Shown in pieces: positions 8,891 through 15,568 of a DNA stretch of 48,160 nt (position 1 is its first letter; each line of letters begins with the position of its first letter). Origin of the DNA: an uncultured Oscillospiraceae bacterium (GTDB taxonomy: Bacteria > Bacillota > Clostridia > Oscillospirales > Acutalibacteraceae). Location: NCBI GenBank assembly GCA_902478605.1, contig CABSLQ010000017.1, positions 1 to 48,160 on the forward strand. The letters are read 5' to 3'. The translations under genes and the position numbers were made by a program. Below the pieces are notes generated by a model. That model saw only the letters and a list, made by a program, of their open reading frames with translations, searched no databases and had not been told where the DNA came from.

Positions 8891-9148
8891 TTATTTGGAA
8901 CCTGCGCGCGGACCGGGGCAGGCACTGCAAGGGGCTTCGCCTCCGGCACGGGCCAGCGGCCGCCCCGAATGCGAAGCGCCGCGTGTGCTGCAGACGCGCG
9001 GCAAAGGCCTTCCGCGTGCAGCGCCTTTGAAAGCCCGGCCGTAGCCGGGAATACGCCTCCGCTTCGCCGCTCCGCTCTCCCGAGCCGCTGCCGTTGCGTG
9101 CTTCACGGCATGCCGAACAGCCGAGCATACCGCCGGGCCTTTTCCGCC

Positions 9149-9481
9149 TCACCCGGGGCGTGCCGGCGCCCGGGACAGCTTTTTCGCGATATCCGTGAGC
9201 TGGCGGATATCCTCCTCCGGCAGCTTTCCCATGGCCTGTACGGCTTCCCGGATCCGATCGGGGTGGTGCAGATCGGGGTCGAAAAATTCCTGCGGGGTGA
9301 TGTCAAAATACCGGCACAGTTCAAAAAAGGCGTCCCACCCCATGTTTTGCCTGCCGCTCGTAATATGCTGAATATACTGCTCGTTTTTGCCGAGCCGTCT
9401 GCTCAGCTCGCGTTCGGATCGGATCCCCTTTGCCAGCCGCAGCTCGGTGATCCGCTCCCGCATAAACTGCATATACTCCAT
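9149..9481 (-). CDS. Small XRE-type (Cro/C1) helix-turn-helix regulator
   Basis: 110 residues. The HTH_3 domain covers about residues 8-65: ERELSRRLGKNEQYIQHITSG is the helix-turn-helix, followed by FFELCRYFDITPQEFF, the usual end of the fold. The remaining 45 residues (LPEEDIRQLTDIAKKL) form a short predicted helical tail. GGGAGGGG sits 4 nt before the ATG at 9481. The target is unknown; the divergently transcribed secreted protein gene is the nearest candidate. Bases 8891-9148 behind the gene contain no supportable gene. Confidence 0.85.
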   Translation of the reverse strand: MEYMQFMRERITELRLAKGIRSERELSRRLGKNEQYIQHITSGRQNMGWDAFFELCRYFDITPQEFFDPDLHHPDRIREAVQAMGKLPEEDIRQLTDIAKKLSRAPARPG

Positions 9482-9598
9482 GATGCCCCTCCCTTTCTGT
9501 ACAGGTGCCTGGACGTTCCTTTTCCCTGGTCTGCAAGACGTTGGAGATGCGGCAGCTGAAATACGCCGTTTTTATTGGCTATTAAGTCCTATAATAGC

Positions 9599-9627
9599 AG
9601 TATATCACGTTAATTATTATTTATCAA
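9599..9627 (-). promoter_or_regulatory. Promoter of the XRE regulator gene
   Basis: Minus strand TTGATA (9627-9622), 17-nt spacer, TATACT (9604-9599). The surrounding AT-rich stretch is shared with the divergent secreted-protein gene. Confidence 0.7.
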
Positions 9628-9740
9628 GTCTCCAAATTGTCTGAAAAAAGCGTATACTGTAAGATGAAGAGGTATACAAGACGGGGCCCGGATCGGATAC
9701 GTACGCGGAAGCCGGACAGAAAAACAGGTCAAGCCGGGAG

Positions 9741-10355
9741 GTGAGGCATGAAAGGCTATTGGGATGTGTCGTCATAGCCCTGTGCTTTACGGCGGGGAGT
9801 TTCCCTGCCGTAACGACGCCGGCGGCGCCGTCCCATACCGCCGTGACCCGAGAAAGCGCGGTCCCCGCCATAAGCAAGGCGGCATTCGCCGCGCACTGCG
9901 ATGCGCTGCCGCAGGCCGAAACGGTCCATCGCGGCGAAGACGCTGTCGGCATCGTATTGTATGAGCCGTCCGGCCCGACGCCGGTGACGGTAACATCGGA
10001 AGGGTATGTCCATAACGGCGAGGGGGAAGGATTCTACACTTACAATCCCTCCACCGGCGAACCCAGAAGAGGGGTCCTGTTTGCCTATTCCGATTCCATC
10101 CGATGCACCAAAGCCTTGAGCCCGTTTTCCTATGAATGGACGTATAGGGGCTATGGATTTTCGACCGCTGTAACATACGATGCGTCTTTTGCCGATTTCC
10201 ACGGCAAGGCGCGGACGGCGTACTGCCACACGTGGAAATCCACCTCTGTCCGCTCGCTGAGGTTCACAGCCGACACGGATTCCTTTGCAATACAGGCGCA
10301 ATTCACAGGCGGCGATCATGTGGTTGCCTACAGTGATGCCTACACGATTTTCTGA
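9741..10355 (+). CDS. Secreted protein of unknown function; start region probably frameshifted
   Basis: 204 residues if read from GTG 9741. The N-terminus (RLLGCVVIALCFTAGSFPA) is a signal peptide; the mature part (VLYEPSGPTPVTVTSEGYV ... FYTYNPSTGEPRRGVLFAYSD) matches no family I recognise. The start is odd: a good site GGGAGGTG precedes the ATG at 9748, but that frame stops after nine codons. One extra A in the AAA at 9751-9753 would give MKRLLGCVVIALCF, an ideal signal peptide joined to the long frame. So either the GTG is used with a poor binding site, or the gene carries a 1-base deletion (natural or a sequencing error). It is followed after 15 nt by a small membrane peptide gene, probably in the same transcript. 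Confidence 0.6.
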   Translation: MRHERLLGCVVIALCFTAGSFPAVTTPAAPSHTAVTRESAVPAISKAAFAAHCDALPQAETVHRGEDAVGIVLYEPSGPTPVTVTSEGYVHNGEGEGFYTYNPSTGEPRRGVLFAYSDSIRCTKALSPFSYEWTYRGYGFSTAVTYDASFADFHGKARTAYCHTWKSTSVRSLRFTADTDSFAIQAQFTGGDHVVAYSDAYTIF

Positions 10356-10370
10356 GTACGAGGAGGATTT

Positions 10371-10520
10371 ATGAACAACAACAAAGGCCTTATCGGCGCG
10401 ATCCTTTTAGCGGCCATTATTCTCGGCGTCGCCTTTGTCATCGGCTGCTCGATTTTGGGCGACAGGCTGGCGAGCGGGATTGTGACAGGCTTTACCAATT
10501 TGGCATCCTTTATGCGATAG
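10371..10520 (+). CDS. 49-residue single-pass membrane peptide
   Basis: ATG at 10371 is preceded by AGGAGGATTT with good spacing. The product begins MNNNKGLIGAILLAAIILGV, continues AFVIGCSILGDRLASG and ends FTNLASFMR. A single hydrophobic segment spans about residues 7-29. No family recognised. The strong binding site, the co-directional secreted-protein gene 15 nt upstream and the terminator 17 nt downstream support a real gene. It may be a membrane partner of the secreted protein. Confidence 0.65.
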   Translation: MNNNKGLIGAILLAAIILGVAFVIGCSILGDRLASGIVTGFTNLASFMR

Positions 10521-10536
10521 GCAAACGCCATAACCA

Positions 10537-10577
10537 AAGGGCCGCGGACGGGGGAACCCCGTCCGCGGCCCTTTTCG
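10537..10577. terminator. Bidirectional terminator
   Basis: AAGGGCCGCGGACGGGG pairs perfectly with its complement around AA, followed by TTTT on the plus strand. It separates the small membrane peptide gene from the end of the minus-strand glycan operon at 10607. Confidence 0.85.
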
Positions 10578-10606
10578 GTTATTCTGCCTTACCGGCTCTT
10601 CCCGGA

Positions 10607-11713
10607 TCAGCTTCGGTTAAACACCTCGCCGAACAGCCGGATATACCGCCGGAAATCCTCCAGGCTGACTTCGGGCGGAATGCGGTGATCGGGTACCGGC
10701 AGATAGCGTCCCGCCTTCACCGCCGGCACCAGCGATTCCAGATGGGCCCGCAAAACGCCCTCTTCTGCGGTGAGTAGGTGCTTATCCACGCCGCCCATCA
10801 TGCCGAAATCGTACCCGAACTGTTCCCGCAGCTTTTGCGGGCTTCCCTGCCACTTTCCCACCTCGATGGGGAAAAGAATATCCACGCCCGATTCCAGCCA
10901 GCCGGGCACCAGCGCGTCGGCCACGCCGTCACTGTCCACCAGCACGAGCGGAATGCCGCATATCTCCTTGTAAAAGCGGATCAGCCTCTTGCACGGTTCC
11001 ATAAACACGTCCCGATACATGGCCGGGGAAAACAGCGGCCCGTTCGCCCCGCAGCAGTCCTCCCAGATATACACAAAATCGAAATCGGCCAGCTTGGCCA
11101 CCGGCCCCAGCAGGCGGATGACGTGCTCCACGACATATTCCACCATTTCCCGGAGCAGCACCCGATCCTCGTACATGAGGCAGGAGATCTCCTCCACCCC
11201 CATCCAGTCCCGCAGCCAGCCGTACAGCGAGCCGCCCAGCAGGGCCGCCACCCGCGTCCGCCCCGCCAGCTGCCGCGCCTTCTCCCTCCAGCCGGCGGCG
11301 TACCGGGCCGGATCGTCCGTGTTCAGGCAGACGGCCTTAAACCTTTCCCATGATTCCCGGGTGGGCTTCAGGGCGTACTCCACCACGTGATCGATGCTGC
11401 TGCCCCGTTTTCCGTGCTGCACCGTCAGACCGGCGTCAAAGGCGGTGACAATGGAATCCTCCGTCTCCTCCACGACCCGGCTGCCGCCGTAGCAGGGGTG
11501 CACGTTCACCAGACCGTGGCAGTCCCACAGCCCCGTTTCCCAGTCGGTGTCCATCCCTTCCAGCTGCGGGCCGTACTCGGGGACCGGATCAATGTCCAGC
11601 CCCTCCCTGGCCCAGCGCTGCCTGGTTTCCGGCCAGGTACCGAAAAAATACACGGGCAGCCGGTCAATGGGTTCCCCCTGAAACAGCCGGCGGAACCGTT
11701 CTCTTTCTGTCAT
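10607..11713 (-). CDS. URO-D family protein (uroporphyrinogen decarboxylase-like)
   Basis: 368 residues starting at the ATG at 11713, with AGAGGGA just upstream. The URO-D/MtaA fold is indicated by the spacing of SLYGWLRDWMGVEE, FDFVYIWEDCCGANGPLFSPAMYRDVFMEP, LVLVDSDGVADALVPGWLESGVDILFPIEV and FGMMGGVDKHLL. True uroporphyrinogen decarboxylases act in haem synthesis; this one is the last gene of a carbohydrate operon, 15 bp after GH127. Relatives in such loci are annotated only by fold and may be methyltransferases (MtaA-like) or lyases. No haem genes are near. The role is unknown, but the context points to catabolism of a modified sugar or a methylated component. Confidence 0.8.
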   Translation of the reverse strand: MTERERFRRLFQGEPIDRLPVYFFGTWPETRQRWAREGLDIDPVPEYGPQLEGMDTDWETGLWDCHGLVNVHPCYGGSRVVEETEDSIVTAFDAGLTVQHGKRGSSIDHVVEYALKPTRESWERFKAVCLNTDDPARYAAGWREKARQLAGRTRVAALLGGSLYGWLRDWMGVEEISCLMYEDRVLLREMVEYVVEHVIRLLGPVAKLADFDFVYIWEDCCGANGPLFSPAMYRDVFMEPCKRLIRFYKEICGIPLVLVDSDGVADALVPGWLESGVDILFPIEVGKWQGSPQKLREQFGYDFGMMGGVDKHLLTAEEGVLRAHLESLVPAVKAGRYLPVPDHRIPPEVSLEDFRRYIRLFGEVFNRS

Positions 11714-11727
11714 CGTAATCCCTCTTT

Positions 11728-13626
11728 TTATTTCAGCAGCGGCAGCTCGGTCAGGCGCAGGTTGGTGCAGCCGTAGGGGATGAAGGTCATCTGCCGGGGC
11801 TCCCCTCTCCCCTCGCGGGAGGCAGGCTGCGCCGCGGCCATGCCGTTTTCCATTGGCCAGTCGATTTCCCGGCACCAGACGGCGGCGGTGATCGGCGGCG
11901 TGTCCGGCGACCAGGGCAAATCCCCGATGGGGTGCTCGGTGAAGGTCACGGACGGATCCGCCACGCCGAAATTCCACGGGCTGCGCGGCGCCACCTCGTA
12001 ATCGTCGCGGGACCAGCGGCATCCGGGCACATCCCGGTCCACCCGCTTCCATTCCTCCTCGATTTTCAGCGCGTAAACCAGCGGCCCCCGTTTCAGCACC
12101 GACAGGCCGTCCGGCCGCGGAATCCAGGTATAGGACATGGGCAGATGCAGGCGCAGCGTCTGCGTCCCTTCCCAGGTGCGGGTCACGGGGTGGAGCGTGC
12201 CGGCGGATACCGGTTCGCCGTCCAGCGTCGCCCCCTGCGCCCAGGCGGGAATGCGCAGCTCCAGCGTAAAGGCGGCCGGCGCGGCGGTCGTCACCGTGAC
12301 CGTCACCGTTTCCCGGAAGGGATAATCGCCCGCGATTTCCAGCGTCACCGCGGTATCCCCCGCCGCGGTATCCACCCGCGTGGGCGCATAGGACACCACG
12401 GCGAAGCCCGCCCCGCTGCGCAGCACCTGATGCGCGGCCAGCTTGGGATAGCCCTGCCCCATATTGAAGGCACAGCAGGGATAGCACGGCGCCAAGCCGA
12501 ACAGGGTGGCGGCCCCGTCGTTGGTGCTGAAGGCGGGATGGCGGATCTGTCCCCCGCTTTCGTCGGTATACAGCCGCACGTTCACCTGGTTGACCTGCTG
12601 ATCGTACTGGTGGGTTTTCATGTCGGGGCTGACGGTGGCGGGGAAGGAATTGAAGGCCAGCGCCTCCGCCCGATCCATCCATTTGCCGTCGCCCGTGACG
12701 GTGAAATTGGCATAGCAGGCGTACATCGTCTCCACCACCGAGCAGAGCTCCGCCCCCTGCAGCGGGCCGGGACCCGAAAAGCATTCGTCGCCGTTGATAT
12801 GGCCGATCGCCGTGCCGTGGGCCCGGCTCATGGCGCCGAACATCACGTCGGCCAGCTCCCGGTCGCTTTCGTCGCCCGTGATCTGCCAGCAAAGGGGCCC
12901 CACCGCCAGCGACAGGGTATTGTTGACGATATGGCTCAGCAAATTCCAGTCGCCCGGCGCGGTGGGATTTTCCCGGGGCCAGTACGCGTAAAACGCCCTG
13001 TAATCGAACGCCCGGCAGCGGATCCGGTGCGCCAGTTCCAGCATCCAGTCCTCGCCCCGGCGTTCGTACAGCCAGTACAAGGCATGCAGCGCGCCCGCCC
13101 ACACCATCTGGGACCACCGCTGCAGGCAGTGGATATCCAGCCAGCCGTACAGCTTGCGGTAGGCGCGGTACAGGTACTCCTCCACCCGGGCGTTCCGCTC
13201 CGGGTCATCCACCTGGATCAAGGCGTTGGACAGGTGAAACAGGCAGAACACCTCAAAGGGCGTCCGCTCGTCGTCGGTGGCGTTGATGGTGGGCACCGGC
13301 CCGGCCCAGCCGTCCGCCGCCTGCATGGAAAGCAGCTTGTCGATATACGCGTTTGCCCGCTCCAGCAGCGCGGGATCCCGCAGCAGGTACGCCATGGGCA
13401 GAAAGCCGTTGAACCACATGGGAAAGGCGTCCTCGGTTTCGGGGCTCATCTCGTGCTCGCCCCCCAGCCAGCGGCTGTCGGCGACGAGGGGAAAATGCTC
13501 GCCCAACGTATCCAGGGTGCCGGGCAGGCCCTGCGCCTGCAGCTCGATCACCCGGTGCAGCCAGCCGCGGGGCGAAAAGGCGGTTACCGGCAGGCGGTGG
13601 TACGGGGCGGGACGATAGGACAGCAT
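11728..13626 (-). CDS. Glycoside hydrolase family 127 (beta-L-arabinofuranosidase-like)
   Basis: 632 residues from the ATG at 13626; an ATG two codons earlier is only 2 nt from the AAGGAG site. The first two-thirds form the GH127 (DUF1680) alpha/alpha barrel (QMVWAGALHALYWLYERRGEDW, DWNLLSHIVNNT). The zinc and cysteine-nucleophile set known from HypBA1 is visible: Glu293-x-Cys295 in GAELCSVVE, and Cys384-Cys385 in CYPCCAFN. Glu281 in GDECF is a candidate acid/base. No signal peptide, so it acts in the cytosol on imported oligosaccharides. It lies after a terminator-like hairpin that should lower its expression relative to the upstream transport genes. Beta-L-arabinofuranosidase is the founding activity; other members may differ in specificity. 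Confidence 0.88.
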   Translation of the reverse strand: MLSYRPAPYHRLPVTAFSPRGWLHRVIELQAQGLPGTLDTLGEHFPLVADSRWLGGEHEMSPETEDAFPMWFNGFLPMAYLLRDPALLERANAYIDKLLSMQAADGWAGPVPTINATDDERTPFEVFCLFHLSNALIQVDDPERNARVEEYLYRAYRKLYGWLDIHCLQRWSQMVWAGALHALYWLYERRGEDWMLELAHRIRCRAFDYRAFYAYWPRENPTAPGDWNLLSHIVNNTLSLAVGPLCWQITGDESDRELADVMFGAMSRAHGTAIGHINGDECFSGPGPLQGAELCSVVETMYACYANFTVTGDGKWMDRAEALAFNSFPATVSPDMKTHQYDQQVNQVNVRLYTDESGGQIRHPAFSTNDGAATLFGLAPCYPCCAFNMGQGYPKLAAHQVLRSGAGFAVVSYAPTRVDTAAGDTAVTLEIAGDYPFRETVTVTVTTAAPAAFTLELRIPAWAQGATLDGEPVSAGTLHPVTRTWEGTQTLRLHLPMSYTWIPRPDGLSVLKRGPLVYALKIEEEWKRVDRDVPGCRWSRDDYEVAPRSPWNFGVADPSVTFTEHPIGDLPWSPDTPPITAAVWCREIDWPMENGMAAAQPASREGRGEPRQMTFIPYGCTNLRLTELPLLK

Positions 13627-13644
13627 AAACATTTCTCCTTTTTT

Positions 13645-13680
13645 AAAAAACGGGTGAAAATGCCTTTTCACCCGTTTTTT
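13645..13680 (-). terminator. Intra-operon terminator/attenuator before GH127
   Basis: A 16-bp perfect stem (AAAAAACGGGTGAAAA and its complement) with a 4-nt loop and a T-run on the minus strand. It lies between the stop of the permease gene (13683) and the AAGGAG of GH127 (13640-13635). No room remains for a promoter after it, so the last two genes depend on readthrough. Confidence 0.75.
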
Positions 13681-13682
13681 TA

Positions 13683-14627
13683 TTAGCCGACGATACCGCT
13701 GCGCTCCACGCCTTCGGTGAAGTGCCGCTGCATCACCACGTAGAGAATCAGCAATGGAAGCACAAAGAGCAGGCAGCCCGCCTGCATCTGGGCGGTGGAA
13801 TCGTAAAAATTGTTGATGACTCCCTGCTCTTCGGCGAGATTGGTGCGCAAAAAGGAGAGGGCGACGGCCAGCGTCTGGCTCTTGCCCAGAAAGGTGCTGG
13901 TGTTGAACACGTCGGTCCAGTACCACACCACCGAAAAGAGGCTCACCGTCACAAGCATGGGACCGGCGTTGGGCAGCATGACCTTGAGAAAGGTGCCGAA
14001 GGCGCTGCAGCCGTCGATCTCCGCCGCCTGCTCCAGCTCGTCGGGCAGGCCCGAAAAAAACTGCCGCAGGATGAAGATGTACAGCCCGGAGCGCAGCCCC
14101 ACGCCGAGCATCGCCTGCAGATAAAAGAGCAGCGGGTTGTCGATGAGGTTGACCGTCATGACGATGTCCAGCTGATTCTCCAGCCATAGGCCGATGAAGG
14201 GCAGACCGAAGTTCTTAAACATCATATACAGCGGGATGATGGTCACCTGGGTGGGCACGATGATGGTCAGCAGCACCAGGGCGAACATCACGCTGCGTCC
14301 CCGGAAGCGGAACCGGGCAAAGCCGTACCCCACCAGGCAGCAGGATACCGTCTGCAGCACCGAGCTGCCCACGCCGATATACAGCGTGGTGGTAAAGGAG
14401 GAGGGGTAATGCATGCTGTTCCACGCATCCACAAAGTTCTGCAGCGTATAGTGGCGGGACAGCCAGACCACGCTGGGGTCGAGCAGATCCTCCTGCGGAC
14501 GGAAGGAGAGGCACAGCATGTAAATGAGCGGGTACAGGATCACAAAGCTCAGCCCGATGAGCAGGAAAAAGCGGAACACTTTCCACACCTTGGCCATGAC
14601 CTCGGTCAGGAGGATTTTTTTATACAT
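13683..14627 (-). CDS. Carbohydrate ABC transporter permease (MalG/AraQ type)
   Basis: 314 residues, six predicted membrane segments (first: FFLLIGLSFVILYPLIYMLCLSF). The BPD_transp_1 coupling loop is visible as EQAAEIDGCSAFGTFLKVMLP, which would contact an ATPase subunit. AGGAGG precedes the start by 8 nt. It pairs with the permease gene 15 nt upstream to form the membrane part of a sugar importer. No ATPase gene is in the window. The pair has no adjacent solute-binding gene; the DUF5696 lipoprotein gene sits next to it instead. Confidence 0.92.
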   Translation of the reverse strand: MYKKILLTEVMAKVWKVFRFFLLIGLSFVILYPLIYMLCLSFRPQEDLLDPSVVWLSRHYTLQNFVDAWNSMHYPSSFTTTLYIGVGSSVLQTVSCCLVGYGFARFRFRGRSVMFALVLLTIIVPTQVTIIPLYMMFKNFGLPFIGLWLENQLDIVMTVNLIDNPLLFYLQAMLGVGLRSGLYIFILRQFFSGLPDELEQAAEIDGCSAFGTFLKVMLPNAGPMLVTVSLFSVVWYWTDVFNTSTFLGKSQTLAVALSFLRTNLAEEQGVINNFYDSTAQMQAGCLLFVLPLLILYVVMQRHFTEGVERSGIVG

Positions 14628-14642
14628 ACCCGTTCCTCCTCC

Positions 14643-15551
14643 CTAGCGGTCGTGCCGGTGCACCAGCAGCTTGGTGATCAGCAGATAGGCGGCGCCGATG
14701 ACCAGGAACACCGCGATCAGAAAGATCCAGCTCATGGCGCAGGCGTAGGAATACCGCATGTTGTACACGCCTTCCCGGTTGATGAGCTTCATCACCGGGT
14801 TGTCGTAGCTGGTAAAGGAATCCACGATGGTGTAAATCACGCTGACGAGGATCATGGGGGAAATCATGGGGAAGGTCACCTTCCAGAAGCTCTCCCAGGC
14901 GGTGGCCCCCTCCACCCGCGCCGCCTCGTACAGCGAGGAGGAAATGCTCTGCAGCGCGGCGAGGAAGATCAAAATCTGCACCCCCGTTTTCCACAGCATG
15001 TCGAAGATGCCGGTGACGGCATTCGTGATGAAGGTGGTCAGGAAGGTCGGCAGATTGGAGGTTTCCAGCAGGGCGGCGAGGCCGGAGCTCGTGAACATCG
15101 AGCCGGATCCCATGCTGCCCAGGCGCATGGTGGTGTTGAACACGTCTTCGTTGAGGATGGTGATGACGATGCCCGACGTGATGATGACGGGCAGAAACGC
15201 CACCGCCCGCATGAAGGTCCGCCCGCGGAATTTCTGGTTGAGCACCACGGCGAAAAAGAGGCTGAACAGCGTGATGACCGGCACCTCGGTGACCAGGGTC
15301 TGCAGATTGGAGGACACGGCGGGGAGGAATTCCACGTCCTGGTTAAAGAGAAACTCGAAATTGCTCAGCCCCGTCCATACAAAATCATAGCCCATCTCGG
15401 AGGGGGTGATATTGGTAAAGGAATAGTAGAAGGACAATACCAGCGGCTGAAAGAAAAAGAGGAAAAAGCCCACCACAAACGGCGAAATGAAGAGCCAGCC
15501 GTTGCGTGCCCGCCGCCGGGCAATGGAGGATCGGCCCTGTTTGGTTTTCAT
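14643..15551 (-). CDS. Carbohydrate ABC transporter permease (MalF/AraP type)
   Basis: 302 residues with six predicted membrane helices, the first being FISPFVVGFFLFFFQPLVLS. The EAA loop reads EAARVEGATAWESFWKVTFP. A long periplasm-side-like loop follows the second helix (residues about 60-90). GGAGGAGG lies upstream of the ATG at 15551. It is 17 bp after the DUF5696 lipoprotein gene and 15 bp before its partner permease, and is the second of two permease pairs in the operon. Confidence 0.92.
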   Translation of the reverse strand: MKTKQGRSSIARRRARNGWLFISPFVVGFFLFFFQPLVLSFYYSFTNITPSEMGYDFVWTGLSNFEFLFNQDVEFLPAVSSNLQTLVTEVPVITLFSLFFAVVLNQKFRGRTFMRAVAFLPVIITSGIVITILNEDVFNTTMRLGSMGSGSMFTSSGLAALLETSNLPTFLTTFITNAVTGIFDMLWKTGVQILIFLAALQSISSSLYEAARVEGATAWESFWKVTFPMISPMILVSVIYTIVDSFTSYDNPVMKLINREGVYNMRYSYACAMSWIFLIAVFLVIGAAYLLITKLLVHRHDR

Positions 15552-15568
15552 TGCGTCTCCTCCTCCCG

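Noticed and set aside
5122..8949. A 1275-codon open frame on the minus strand opposite nifJ
   Set aside because: It is antisense to a complete, well-conserved nifJ, gives an Arg/His/Gly/Val-rich product without domains, and has no ribosome binding site; GC-rich third positions create such frames.
11714..13117. An upstream extension of the URO-D gene to a total of 836 codons
   Set aside because: The extension lies in another frame of the GH127 gene on the same strand; a good ribosome binding site marks the ATG at 11713.
13627..14187. An upstream extension of GH127 into the permease gene
   Set aside because: It would read through the terminator stem and the permease gene in the wrong frame; AAGGAG marks the start at 13626.
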